From: Candidatus Faecousia excrementigallinarum
Lineage (GTDB): Bacteria; Bacillota; Clostridia; Oscillospirales; Oscillospiraceae
Assembly: GCA_018713285.1 (NCBI GenBank)
Contig: DVFK01000080.1
Span: 1-58,835 of the forward strand
Length of the DNA: 58,835 bases
Reading direction: 5' to 3'
The notes beneath the pieces are model-generated. The model was not told the origin of the DNA and did no database searches. It was given only the letters and a program-made list of their open reading frames with translations. Positions 9,935 to 19,483 of this stretch are shown in pieces; positions within the stretch are counted from its first letter, which is position 1, and each line of letters opens with the position of its first letter. Both the position numbers and the translations under genes were made by a program.

Positions 9935-11247
9935 TTTCCAATGTTACCATTGTGACCATGGATGAGAGAATGCAGGTGCTTTTCGGTGCCTGCCTGGGGA
10001 TTTCCCAGGGGAAAATCTCCTACATAGGCAAAAAACCCCCGGAGGAAAAGCCGGAGGTGATTGTGGACGGTACCGGCATGGTTGCCATGCCCGGCCTTAT
10101 CAACTGCCACACCCATCTTCACACCACGCTTCTGCGGGGCCTGGTGGACGATGTATCCAACCGGGAGGCTTTGGAGGTTCTTTTGCAGAAGGAGAGTAAG
10201 CTGGACAACCGCAGCGCCAAGGCTTCTGCTCTTTTAGGCATTGCGGAGTGCCTGCGCTTCGGCGTCACTTCTGTTTCGGATCTGACCCTCTTTCCCCAGG
10301 CGGTGGCGGAGGCGGTGGATGAGACCGGCATCAAGGCAAATATTGCCTTGGCAGCCCAGCGCTTTGCGGATGAAAATGAAGAATTTGACTTTGAAACCGA
10401 TCCCCAGTGTCAGGAGCTTTGCCGGATGAAGGAAGCCTGGCATGGGCATGATAAGGGCAGAATCCGGGTAGATGCCGGACTTTATGCCCAGTATACCAGC
10501 AACTCTCCCCTGTGGGAGGGGCTTTCTGACTACACAGCAGAAGCGGGGTTGGGGATGCAGCTCCACCTCTCCGAGACGGAAGGGGAGGTGCAGGACTGTG
10601 AGGACCGGACGGGACTGACCCCGGCGGAACTTCTTTCCTGCCACCGGGTGTTCCGGGTGCCGGTGACGGCGGCGGACTGCGCTTATCTTACGGAGGAGGA
10701 GCGGAAGCTCCTGGGCCAGCACCATGCCTCGGCGGTGGCTCTGCCCATCGCCTCTGCCAAGGCCGGAAAAATTTCCACCCCCATCTCCCAGAGTGTCAGG
10801 GCCGGGATGAATGTGGCCCTGGGCACCGGCGGAGCGGTGGAGAGCGGAAACCTGGATATGTTCCAGGTGATGCGGGCCGCTGCCCTTTCCCAGCGGGTGG
10901 CAGACGGGGCCCCGGAGACCATGCCGCCCCAGGCGGTGCTTATGATGGCGACGGTCTGCGGTGCCCGGGCTCAGGGCAGAAGCCGGGAGACCGGTATGCT
11001 GAAAGAGGGGATGGATGCGGACATCATCTTAGTGGACTTCACCGCCCCCCATCTTATGCCCTGCCACAATGTGCTCTCCGGTCTTGTGTTCTCTGCCAAT
11101 GGTGCGGATGTGGCCATGACCATGGTGCAGGGAAAAATCCTGTACCAGAACGGCAAGTTTACCACCATCGACCTGGGTGCCGTGGTGCAGGAGCTGACAG
11201 AGTATGCCATTGACCGGGCATTTTCGGAGGAAAACCATGGAGCATAA
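9919..11247 (+). CDS. Amidohydrolase, MtaD/SAH-deaminase-like, with degenerate active-site motifs
   Basis: 442 aa; GLINCHTHLHTTLLRG and HLSETEGE present, but AADCAY and GTGGAVESGN replace the expected AHCVH and GTDGAxSNN. Confidence 0.8.
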   Translation: MLDTLISNVTIVTMDERMQVLFGACLGISQGKISYIGKKPPEEKPEVIVDGTGMVAMPGLINCHTHLHTTLLRGLVDDVSNREALEVLLQKESKLDNRSAKASALLGIAECLRFGVTSVSDLTLFPQAVAEAVDETGIKANIALAAQRFADENEEFDFETDPQCQELCRMKEAWHGHDKGRIRVDAGLYAQYTSNSPLWEGLSDYTAEAGLGMQLHLSETEGEVQDCEDRTGLTPAELLSCHRVFRVPVTAADCAYLTEEERKLLGQHHASAVALPIASAKAGKISTPISQSVRAGMNVALGTGGAVESGNLDMFQVMRAAALSQRVADGAPETMPPQAVLMMATVCGARAQGRSRETGMLKEGMDADIILVDFTAPHLMPCHNVLSGLVFSANGADVAMTMVQGKILYQNGKFTTIDLGAVVQELTEYAIDRAFSEENHGA

Positions 11248-12880
11248 AAAGCAAAACTTTTTGCAGGGTGCTGCCATGCTGGCGGCGGCTACCGTCCTGG
11301 TAAAGGTCATCGGCGCCCTGTATAAAATCCCTTTGAAGCTGGCCATCGGCGACCAGGGATACAGCTATTTTATTACCGCTTACGACATTTACTCCGTGCT
11401 TCTCATGATTTCCACCGCCGGACTGCCGGTGGCTATGAGCCGGATGATCAGCCAGGCTACTGCCCTGGGGCATTACAACCGGGTGCGCAGAATCTATGAG
11501 ACCTGCCGGATGATTTTCCTCATTGTGGGGATTCTTAGCAGCCTTCTGATGATGGTGCTGTGCCGCCAGCTGGCGGAGCTTCTGAATCAGCCGGATGCCT
11601 GGGCTGCCATTTTGTTCTTAGGACCCTGCGCCCTCCTTATGGGTGTGCTTTCCACCTACCGGGGCTTCTTCCAGGGACAGGGGAACATGGCCCCCACCTC
11701 TGTCAGCCAGGTGCTGGAGGCGGTGTTTAAGCTGGTTGTGGGTCTGGCGGTGGCTTATGCCGTCCTGCGGTACACCCAGAGTGTGCCTCTGGCTGCCGGT
11801 GGTGCGATCTTAGGCGTTACCATCAGCTGTCTGGTATCTGCCATTTACCTGCGGCGGAAGCTGGCCCCTGCCTACCGGGCGCTGCCCCGGACCACCGAGG
11901 CGGTGGAGAGCTACGGCGCCACCGCAAAGCAGGTGCTGTCCATTGCCATTCCCATTACCATCGGTGCGGCAGGCTTGCAGCTTCTGACGGTGGTGGAAAG
12001 CGGCCTTTATATGGGGCAGCTTCTGGACATCATCGGCGGCGGCCTCTACATGAAGGAGATGGTCACCCCCCAGATGGATGCCCAGGCGGTGGCGGATACC
12101 CTCAAGGGTATCTACAACATGACCCAGACCATTTTCAATATGCCCTGTGCCTTTATGATTCCCATTACCACCAGCGTTCTGCCTGCCATCACCTCCTACA
12201 TCACCTTGAATAATCACAAGGCGGTGAAGGCTACGGAGGAGTCCGCTGCCCGGATTGCGGGGCTTCTGGCTCTGCCCTGCACCGTGGGTCTGATTCTCCT
12301 GGCGGAGCCTGTGATGGCGCTGCTGGGCGGCTATCGGGGTGTGCGGCTGGAGCTGGCAGGACAGCTCATGCAGATTCTGGGTCTGTGCGTGTTCCTCTAC
12401 GCCATTATCCAGTACACCAATGTGGTGCTCCAGTCCCACGGCTATGCCCATGTGCCGGTGATCAATATGCTGGTGTGCGGGGTTGTGAAGCTGATTGTGG
12501 TGTATGTGCTGGTGGGCAATCCCCAGGTGGGTGTTCTGGGCGCTCCCATCGGTGCGGCGTTGTGCTACTTCTTTATCGGTGCTTTGAACCTCATCGCCAT
12601 TGCCCGTCTGGTGCCCCAGAAGCCCAGGATTCTCACCAATATGCTCCGGTCTTTCATCCCCGCTGCCGTCATGGGTGTGGCGGTGTGGGGCACCACCTAT
12701 GTACTGACCCAGGTGCTTTCCATCTCCAGCTGGGTGCTGCTGTGCGGTGTGCCGGTGGGTGTGGGTGCTGTGGTGTATGCCATTTGTGTGGTGTTTTTCC
12801 GGGGAATCACCCGGGAGGACTGCCTGCTCCTGCCCAAGGGAGAAAAGTTGGCACGGTTTTTTAAGGGAAACTCTGAATAA
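11237..12880 (+). CDS. Polysaccharide/lipid flippase, SpoVB/MurJ-like (MOP superfamily)
   Basis: 547 aa from ATG 11237 (GGAGG upstream); polytopic, GALYKIPL..GDQGYSYFITAYDIYSVLL, AGLPVAMSRMIS typical of SpoVB family; final codons lie in a hairpin element. Confidence 0.88.
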   Translation: MEHKKQNFLQGAAMLAAATVLVKVIGALYKIPLKLAIGDQGYSYFITAYDIYSVLLMISTAGLPVAMSRMISQATALGHYNRVRRIYETCRMIFLIVGILSSLLMMVLCRQLAELLNQPDAWAAILFLGPCALLMGVLSTYRGFFQGQGNMAPTSVSQVLEAVFKLVVGLAVAYAVLRYTQSVPLAAGGAILGVTISCLVSAIYLRRKLAPAYRALPRTTEAVESYGATAKQVLSIAIPITIGAAGLQLLTVVESGLYMGQLLDIIGGGLYMKEMVTPQMDAQAVADTLKGIYNMTQTIFNMPCAFMIPITTSVLPAITSYITLNNHKAVKATEESAARIAGLLALPCTVGLILLAEPVMALLGGYRGVRLELAGQLMQILGLCVFLYAIIQYTNVVLQSHGYAHVPVINMLVCGVVKLIVVYVLVGNPQVGVLGAPIGAALCYFFIGALNLIAIARLVPQKPRILTNMLRSFIPAAVMGVAVWGTTYVLTQVLSISSWVLLCGVPVGVGAVVYAICVVFFRGITREDCLLLPKGEKLARFFKGNSE

Positions 12881-13027
12881 ATCGTCTGCGGCTGGACAGC
12901 GGATCTTTTTCGCCATCCATGCAGAATGAAAAACAGGAAATACATATAGTATTCCGCTGTTTTCCATTCTTTTGCCTGACGAAAAATCTCTCGCTGCCAG
13001 CTCTTGCCGATTTAATCAGAGCTTCCC
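12865..13027. mobile_element. Hairpin MITE-like element, 163 bp
   Basis: Near full-length imperfect inverted repeat: GGGAAACTCTGAATAAATCG ... CGATTTAATCAGAGCTTCCC, with internal matching arms GAATGAAAAACAG / CTGTTTTCCATTC. Confidence 0.75.
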
Positions 13028-13120
13028 AAATAATTTCCCGAAAAACCACACTTTTCCTTGCAATCCCCGGTTTTTTATGTTACTCTATATTTCCCAATTC
13101 TATAAAAAGAGGTATTTTCT

Positions 13121-13396
13121 ATGAATAAAACAGAACTGATTGCCCAGGTTGCGGAGAAAACCGGGCTGTCCAAGAAGGATACGGAGAGCATCATCAACGC
13201 CGCTGTGGACACCATTGCCACCACCATGGCTCAGGGTGACAAGGTGCAGCTGTCCGGCTTCGGTATTTTCGAGGTGAAGGACCGTCAGGCTCGGGTGGGC
13301 CGGAACCCCAAGACCAAGGAGGCCATTGAGATTCCCGCCAGCCGTCAGCCTGTGTTCAAGCCCAGCAAGGCTTTGAAGGACATTGTGGCAGAATGA
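13121..13396 (+). CDS. hup: HU family DNA-binding protein
   Basis: 91 aa; MNKTELIAQVAEKTGLSKKDTE, GFGIFEVKDRQARVGRNPKTKE. Confidence 0.96.
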   Translation: MNKTELIAQVAEKTGLSKKDTESIINAAVDTIATTMAQGDKVQLSGFGIFEVKDRQARVGRNPKTKEAIEIPASRQPVFKPSKALKDIVAE

Positions 13397-13632
13397 GACT
13401 GGACAAGTATTTGAAGGTTTCCCGGCTTATCAAGCGCCGCACCGTTGCCAACGAAGCCTGCGACAACGGCCGCATCAGCGTCAACGGCCGGGTGGTCAAG
13501 GCCAGCTACGAGGTAAAGGACGGAGACCGGATTGAGATTAACTTAGGACCCCGCACCCTGGCGGTGGAAGTGGTTCAGGTGGCAGACAACGTCCGCAAGG
13601 ACGATGCCGGCGCCATGTACAAAGAAGTATAG
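13393..13632 (+). CDS. S4 domain RNA-binding protein (RqcP/Hsp15-like)
   Basis: 79 aa; MRLDKYLKVSRLIKRRTVANEACDNGRISVNGRVVKASYEVKDGD; start overlaps the hup stop. Confidence 0.92.
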   Translation: MRLDKYLKVSRLIKRRTVANEACDNGRISVNGRVVKASYEVKDGDRIEINLGPRTLAVEVVQVADNVRKDDAGAMYKEV

Positions 13633-13826
13633 GCGGGCAGTGCCCGCAGCCAATGCGCACGGTGGCTTTCAGCGAATCGTTACTTCCCTGACCCGCCCGG
13701 TATCGTTACCGGGCAGGATGGGAACGAAAAAGTATGCAGTGTGCACGCATGGACAGCGGTGGCACACCGCCCCGCCCGGTATCGGGGGCTTGACCGCCGA
13801 ACTGCTTATTGATTCATACTGCATGA

Positions 13827-13868
13827 AAAACGCCCGGTATCGTTTTCTGGTACGATACCGGGCGTTTT
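13827..13868. terminator. Bidirectional Rho-independent terminator
   Basis: AAAACGCCCGGTATCG - TTTTCTGGTA - CGATACCGGGCGTTTT, perfect 16-bp stem. Confidence 0.85.
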
Positions 13869-13922
13869 CCGGCTTTCCATCCGCAGTGGGGATGAAAGGG
13901 AAGGGCTATGGTGGGGAAGAAG

Positions 13923-13957
13923 AAAAGAGCGGTCCGCCGTTGGGGGACCGCTCTTTT
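13923..13957. terminator. Terminator downstream of the ribokinase operon
   Basis: AAAAGAGCGGTCC ... GGACCGCTCTTTTT hairpin next to the minus-strand ribokinase stop. Confidence 0.85.
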
Positions 13958-13964
13958 TGGCTAT

Positions 13965-14855
13965 TTATCCGCCGTAGGTCAGGGTTTCTGCCCGGCTGGG
14001 GATGCTGGGGGCGGCGCCTTTTCGGGAGATGGCGATGGCGGCGGCTTTGGTGGCTTCCTCCAACGCCGTGGAAACGTCCTCCCCGGCGGCGATTCCGGCG
14101 ATGAAGAAGCCGGTGAAGGTGTCCCCGGCGGCGGTGGTGTCCACCGGCTGCACCGGGCAAGCGGGTTGGTGGATGCTCAGGTGGGCATCCCGGTACAGGC
14201 AGCCCTGGCTGCCCAGGGTCAGGACAAATTTTCCCTGGGGGAATTGGGCCACCAGATGGTCAAGGCAGTCCTCCGGGGACTTGTCCTCCCCGCACAGGTC
14301 CGCCGCCTCCACCTCGTTGAGAAGAAAATAGGAGACCTTGTGCAAAGGCAGCCGGAGAATCTCCTCCGACATGGGGGAGGGGTTCAGGACGATGGTCATG
14401 CCCTTGGCATAGGCCAGGTCGATCAGCATATCCAGGCCGTTGATTTCGTTTTGCAGCACCAGGTAGTCCCCCGGCTTAAAATCTGCCAGGGTGCGCTCCA
14501 CCTGCTCCCGGGTAATCTGCTGGTTTGCGCCCCCGTAAAGGAGGATGCAGTTCTGTCCATTGGGGTCCACCTGGATGATGGCGTGTCCGCTGGGGCAGGG
14601 CAGCTGGGAAACATAGGAGGTGTCCACCCCCTTGCTTTGAAGCATTTGAAGAAGCATGCCTCCGTCCTCTTTTCCCACTGCACCGGCATGGAACACCCGG
14701 GCTCCTGCCTGGGCCAGGGCTACGGACTGATTCAGACCCTTGCCGCCGCAAAACTCCTCCATTTTCTGAGAGGCTACCGTCTCTCCCGCCCGGACGAAGT
14801 GGGTCACGGAGTAGACCTTGTCAATGTTGAGAGAGCCAAAGCTGAGAATTTTCAT
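13965..14855 (-). CDS. Ribokinase (PfkB family carbohydrate kinase)
   Basis: 296 aa from ATG 14855 (MKILSFGSLNIDKVYSV); FCGGKGLNQSVALAQAGA, VDTTAAGDTFTGFF. Confidence 0.88.
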   Translation of the reverse strand: MKILSFGSLNIDKVYSVTHFVRAGETVASQKMEEFCGGKGLNQSVALAQAGARVFHAGAVGKEDGGMLLQMLQSKGVDTSYVSQLPCPSGHAIIQVDPNGQNCILLYGGANQQITREQVERTLADFKPGDYLVLQNEINGLDMLIDLAYAKGMTIVLNPSPMSEEILRLPLHKVSYFLLNEVEAADLCGEDKSPEDCLDHLVAQFPQGKFVLTLGSQGCLYRDAHLSIHQPACPVQPVDTTAAGDTFTGFFIAGIAAGEDVSTALEEATKAAAIAISRKGAAPSIPSRAETLTYGG

Positions 14856-14869
14856 TCCGGCACCCCCCC

Positions 14870-16120
14870 TTAACCCAGCTCCTGGCGTACCAGGGTCACA
14901 AAGTCCTCCAAAGCCTGGGGGTTGCAGGTGCGGATGTCCTTGAGAATCACTTCCGTGAAGCACCGTCCGGCGGTGGCGTCCTTTACCCGGCCCAGAAGCT
15001 TCCGGATTTCCCCTTCCTCAAAGCCGGAGCAGATGAGGGCGGGGTTGGGCTTCCAGGAGTAGATGGCTTTCTTGCCGATGTTCTCCGCCGCAATTTCGAT
15101 GTTGCTCCAGGGGCTGACGCTGAGGCGGCGGATGTTGGGGAGAAACTCAAAAATCATCTCGTACTTGTCGTCCAGAGGCTCACAGCAGCCGTAGCAGGCC
15201 ATGCCGAACTTGGTCAGACCCATGGCCTGATAGGGGAGGGCAAACTCCCGGAGCATGGCCGGGGAGACCTGGGAGAACTCCTGGGAATCGGCAAAGCCCC
15301 ATAGATCGGAAAGGCGGATATGGGCAGGGTCTTTTACCGGGTCCGGCAGGTATCCCAGTCCGCCGGAGCCGGTGTAGATGTTGGTGCGGTTGTCAAAGAG
15401 GCGGTTTTCCTGCTCCAGCCGATCCAGCAGCCGCACCTTGGACTGGGCCATGTGGGAGAGAATCTGGTGCAGAAGCTCCGGCTCGTCATACAGGTCGTAC
15501 ATCAGCTGTTCCAGTCCCCGGAGGTGGACAAGTTCAATCAGCAGGCTCTGCACCAGTACCACATAGGGAAGAACGAAGTCAATCCGCACAAGACCGTCCA
15601 CCGCCTCATCGTAAAGGGCTTGCAGCTCCCGGATGCGCTGGGTGTCGGGGATGAAGTCCACCTCGTGCTCCAGCAGCCGACGGATATTTTCCGGGTCGTC
15701 CAGGTGGTTATTCAGGTGGTAGGCGTTCTTGGAAACCCCCTGTCCCTGCATGGGAATCCCCCAGGCACTGGTCTGGCTGGCGTTTCCATAGGCGTAGCCC
15801 GTATACTCGCCGGGCATTTCAAACCGCACCAGAGGTTCCAGAACGAAGTCATCGGCAAAGTGCTGGTGGTGGTACAATAGCTTTCGCAGCTGCCGCTCCA
15901 AAATCCGCAAATCCTTGTGGGTGGTGCGCAGGCTCTCCTCCGGCACCAGTTCCAGCCAGCCTCCGTCCTCGTCAGGGCAAATCCACAGCAGGGGGCGCTG
16001 GATTTCTACCAAACCATTGTGAGCCTGCCAGCGGCGGCGGTTTTCTGCATACCGGGGCTGGGCAGCGGCCTCTGCCAGCTGGGCAGCCAGCTCCCGGATA
16101 ATGGCAAATTGTTCTTTCAT
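14870..16120 (-). CDS. Uroporphyrinogen decarboxylase (URO-D)-like protein
   Basis: 416 aa; URO-D/corrinoid-methyltransferase-like C-terminal region (KFGMACYGCCEPLDDKYEMIFEFLPNIRRLSVSPWSNIE); 4-nt overlap with upstream GH31 gene. Confidence 0.7.
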   Translation of the reverse strand: MKEQFAIIRELAAQLAEAAAQPRYAENRRRWQAHNGLVEIQRPLLWICPDEDGGWLELVPEESLRTTHKDLRILERQLRKLLYHHQHFADDFVLEPLVRFEMPGEYTGYAYGNASQTSAWGIPMQGQGVSKNAYHLNNHLDDPENIRRLLEHEVDFIPDTQRIRELQALYDEAVDGLVRIDFVLPYVVLVQSLLIELVHLRGLEQLMYDLYDEPELLHQILSHMAQSKVRLLDRLEQENRLFDNRTNIYTGSGGLGYLPDPVKDPAHIRLSDLWGFADSQEFSQVSPAMLREFALPYQAMGLTKFGMACYGCCEPLDDKYEMIFEFLPNIRRLSVSPWSNIEIAAENIGKKAIYSWKPNPALICSGFEEGEIRKLLGRVKDATAGRCFTEVILKDIRTCNPQALEDFVTLVRQELG

Positions 16121-18156
16121 GCTCTATCCTTCCCTTCTTCAATCCACTGGGGCTTGGTATCGTCCATGGGCAGGGGGCGGTCTGTCCGCCAGAATACCGG
16201 CAGGGTTTCCAGGGGGCATTTCAAGGTGTGCCAACGGCCGCCTTCATAGGCAAGGCCGTCCTCCAGTCCCTGCCAGCTGCCCTCTGGTAGGTACACCCGG
16301 CGGGTTTCGTTGTCACCGCCGAACACCGGGGCCACCAGCAGGGCGGGTCCGAAGTAATACTCATCCCAGATGGTGGAAACGGTGGGGTCCTGGGGGTGCT
16401 CCAGCACCAGAGGCCGGAGGAAGGGCAGGCCCTCCCGGACACACTGCCGGGCGGTTTCCAGAATGTAGGGCATGAGGCGGTACCGCAGCCGGATGTAGTG
16501 GGTGAGGATGGCCTCGGCTCTGGGGCCGTAGGCCCAGGGCTGCCGGTCGCTGGTGCCGTGGAGACGGCTGTGGGAGGTGAAGAGGCCAAACTGGCACCAC
16601 CGGACGAACACATCCTCCCGGATTTCTCCGTAGAAGCCCCCCATGTCGTGGCTCCAGAAGGGAACGCCGCTCATGGCCATGGAAAGACCGGCCCGGAGGG
16701 TGCCTGCCATGCCTTCATAGCAGGAGCGGGGGTCTCCCGACCAGCACACCGGGAATTTCTGCATTCCGGCGGCGCCGCTTCTGCCCCACACCAGGGCTTT
16801 TCCTGTGACCTCCTTTACCACGGAGCTTACCAGCTCGTTGTAAAGGACGGAGTAGAGGTTTCGCATCTGGGCACCGGTGCAGCCGTTGGAAAACAGGGCG
16901 TCCACCGGGATGTCCTCGCCGAAGTCGGTTTTCAGCACGTCCACCCCTTCTCTCAGCACAGTCCGGAGCTTATCGGCAAACCAGCCGCAGGCCTGGGGGT
17001 TGGTTACGTCCAAAATGGCACAGTAGGGGAGAAGGCCGTGCCACAAATCGGCGGTGTAGGGCTCACCCTGGGCATTCTTGGCAAAGTACCCTTGGGCAGC
17101 ACCCTCCTGATACATTTCCGTGCAGATGGTGACATAGGGGTTCATCCACAGGCAGACCTTGAAGCCGTCTTCATGGAGAAGCCGGAGCATCTCCTGGCGG
17201 TTGGGGTACTGGGCGTCGTCCCACACAAAGTCGCACCACATATTCTCCCGGAGCCAGTAGCAGTCAAAGTGGAGCACGTCACAGGGAATCTGCTTCTCCC
17301 GGAAAATCCGGGCGTCGGTCATCACCGCTTCCCGGCTGGCGCCCTGGAAGCCGGTGGAGTACCACAGACCGAAGGACCAATCCGGGGGCAGCACCGCAGG
17401 GCCGGTGAGCTGCATGAAGCCGCTTACCACCTGGGCGGGGGTTCCCACAAAGAAGTAATACTCGCAGGAGGTGCCGGGGGTCTGGACATACAAGGAGGCG
17501 TTGGAAAGCTCCCCGATGGAAAATACCACCTTCTGACGGCTGTTGACGAAGAGGCCGTAGCCCCGGCTGCTCACATAAAAGGGGATGTTCTTGTAGCTGG
17601 CCTCGTCCCGGCAGCCCAGGGTGTCCCGGTTCCACATGGCAATCCGCTGACCTCTCCGGTCAAATTCTCCGAACCGCTCTCCCAGGCCGTAGATGTGCTC
17701 GTCATAGTGGAGCCGGGGACACAGGGCAGCGGCAGTTCCTTCCGGGGTTTCCACAAAGCCCACCGGGGGAATCTGCTGCATTCCCTCTCCCACCGAGTCC
17801 ACATCCTCCGTCTGCTCCCGGTAGACCAGCTGTCCCTGGGCGTTTTCCAGGGTGAGGGAGAAGGGGGCATGGGTAAGGCGCAGGGAGAAGTCCTCCGTTT
17901 TCAGAAGAGACCCGGTATCATCCTGGGAAAGCTGGGCGGTGACAGGGGCTTTTTCTCCCACTGCGTCACCCAGGGGCGGCTCATAGGCATTTTCGTACAC
18001 CCGGAGCCGGAGAATCCGGCTGTCTACCGGGGTAAATTCCAGGAAAAAGGGCTTGTCCCCCGTTTCCCCCCGGAACAGGAGGCACCCTTCCGGGGCCTTC
18101 TGGGGGGTGAGGGTCTTGGGGAAGCGGCAGGTGTTTTCCAAATACAGGTTCTGCAT
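16117..18156 (-). CDS. Glycoside hydrolase family 31 (alpha-xylosidase/alpha-glucosidase-like)
   Basis: 679 aa; VLKTDFGEDIPVDALF (nucleophile region), WGRSGAAGMQKFPVCWSGDPRSCYEG, SGVPFWSHDMGGF. Confidence 0.92.
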   Translation of the reverse strand: MQNLYLENTCRFPKTLTPQKAPEGCLLFRGETGDKPFFLEFTPVDSRILRLRVYENAYEPPLGDAVGEKAPVTAQLSQDDTGSLLKTEDFSLRLTHAPFSLTLENAQGQLVYREQTEDVDSVGEGMQQIPPVGFVETPEGTAAALCPRLHYDEHIYGLGERFGEFDRRGQRIAMWNRDTLGCRDEASYKNIPFYVSSRGYGLFVNSRQKVVFSIGELSNASLYVQTPGTSCEYYFFVGTPAQVVSGFMQLTGPAVLPPDWSFGLWYSTGFQGASREAVMTDARIFREKQIPCDVLHFDCYWLRENMWCDFVWDDAQYPNRQEMLRLLHEDGFKVCLWMNPYVTICTEMYQEGAAQGYFAKNAQGEPYTADLWHGLLPYCAILDVTNPQACGWFADKLRTVLREGVDVLKTDFGEDIPVDALFSNGCTGAQMRNLYSVLYNELVSSVVKEVTGKALVWGRSGAAGMQKFPVCWSGDPRSCYEGMAGTLRAGLSMAMSGVPFWSHDMGGFYGEIREDVFVRWCQFGLFTSHSRLHGTSDRQPWAYGPRAEAILTHYIRLRYRLMPYILETARQCVREGLPFLRPLVLEHPQDPTVSTIWDEYYFGPALLVAPVFGGDNETRRVYLPEGSWQGLEDGLAYEGGRWHTLKCPLETLPVFWRTDRPLPMDDTKPQWIEEGKDRA

Positions 18157-18168
18157 AGCGATGCTCCT

Positions 18169-19260
18169 TTACGCTTTGAAATGGGCGGCGGTGTAGGCAA
18201 TGAGGCGCTCTGCCTCCTGCTGGCTCTCCGCTTCTGTGTGGATATACAGGCCCCGGGCGGAGAGGCTGTCCAGCAGCTTGGGCAAATCCTCCGGGGGCGT
18301 CATGACAATCAGTCCCACACCGGCCTTCTGAATCCGCTGGAGGGTGTCCAGGTAGTGGACCGGGGAGGGCTGGCCTGCCACATTGGTCCATTGGATGGCT
18401 TTCAGGCCGGGAAGGCTCAGAATCATATCCAGGTGGCGGATCTGCTCGGCGCCGTCAAAATGGTACACCGGGTAATCCAGCCAGGCGCATTGCTCCTCCA
18501 GCTCCGGCATCACCACCTGGGCGTACATGGCGGGAGAGAGCATGACGGACAGGTCGCACTGCATCTGCATGAGCTTTCCCGGCGCCCACAAATCCATCCA
18601 GGCGTGGACGGTGCCGCCGCAGTCCTCCCGGCTGATGTCATAAAACTTCTGACAGGAGTCCTTCCAGCCGGCGTTTACGATTTTGATGGCTTCCAGCACC
18701 TGGTCCGGGTCGTCTGCCAGATCCATCAGCACGTTTTCTGTGCCGCACAGGTGGCAGATGGCGTCCAGGGTGCCGCAGCTGTCGGGCATTCCCACAAAAT
18801 ACCGTCCCTCCGCCTCGTCCACCAGCCGCTGGGCAATTTCCAGGTGGGGCCGCAGCCGCTCCGGCTGATACCGGAAGCCCTCCGGGGCGGTGTCCGGGAG
18901 AATGGGGTTAAACCAGATGGTGTCCCGCCCATATTCCGGCTGGGCGCCGAAGTAGTTGCAGTGGCCGCTGGTGCCGTAGTTCTGGAAAACCGCCGGCAGA
19001 GCCTCCCCTCCGAAGAAGGTCTGGCTCATCTCCTCCACCCGCTCCCGGCAGATGGTCTCCGGGTCCGTCCAGTGGCGGACAAGGGCGGCTTTGTCGCCGT
19101 GATACTCCCGGGTATTCAGGAAGGGGGACACGTTGGCGCCGGGGATTTTGGGGGCTTTGATGGAGATACAGGGACGGTCCACAATTTCCCGCTCCCAGAA
19201 AGCCCCCAGCCGCTCCAAGGCCTGGGGCAAATCCGGCTTCCACAAGGTAGGCTGAATCAT
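18169..19260 (-). CDS. Uroporphyrinogen decarboxylase (URO-D)-like protein
   Basis: 363 aa; URO-D fold pattern (YPVYHFDGAEQIRHLDMILSLPGLKAIQWTNVAGQPS); first gene downstream of a LacI-type operator. Confidence 0.7.
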   Translation of the reverse strand: MIQPTLWKPDLPQALERLGAFWEREIVDRPCISIKAPKIPGANVSPFLNTREYHGDKAALVRHWTDPETICRERVEEMSQTFFGGEALPAVFQNYGTSGHCNYFGAQPEYGRDTIWFNPILPDTAPEGFRYQPERLRPHLEIAQRLVDEAEGRYFVGMPDSCGTLDAICHLCGTENVLMDLADDPDQVLEAIKIVNAGWKDSCQKFYDISREDCGGTVHAWMDLWAPGKLMQMQCDLSVMLSPAMYAQVVMPELEEQCAWLDYPVYHFDGAEQIRHLDMILSLPGLKAIQWTNVAGQPSPVHYLDTLQRIQKAGVGLIVMTPPEDLPKLLDSLSARGLYIHTEAESQQEAERLIAYTAAHFKA

Positions 19261-19281
19261 AAAAGGACTCCTTTCTATGAT

Positions 19282-19299
19282 AGATAAAACGCTTTATCA
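19282..19299. promoter_or_regulatory. LacI-type operator upstream of the URO-D/GH31 operon
   Basis: AGATAAAACGCTTTATCA, near-perfect palindrome centred on CG. Confidence 0.75.
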
Positions 19300-19351
19300 A
19301 AATTCGGGAAGAAAAAACAAAGCGCCGAAGGGCGGCCTTGTATCCAAGTAA

Positions 19352-19380
19352 AATATACCATTTTCCCAAGGCGATGTAAA
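19352..19380 (-). promoter_or_regulatory. SigA-type promoter of the URO-D/GH31/URO-D/ribokinase operon
   Basis: Minus strand TTTACA-N17-TATATT. Confidence 0.55.
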
Positions 19381-19483
19381 GATTTTTCCTGTTCCCCGAA
19401 GCATTTTCATGGAAATGCTGAAAATCAGCCCCCAATTTTGTATAAACTGCCCCAGCGGGCAGGCGGCGGCCAATGCCCGCCGG

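Noticed and set aside
14870-16120. Annotation as HemE (heme biosynthesis uroporphyrinogen decarboxylase)
   Set aside because: It lacks the characteristic HemE N-terminal RQAGRY motif and is embedded in a sugar operon with three divergent paralogs, so only URO-D-like is supported.
16396-19287. 963-aa plus-strand ORF antisense to GH31 and URO-D-like genes
   Set aside because: Same codon-mirror artefact; it spans two real genes and has no recognisable protein features.
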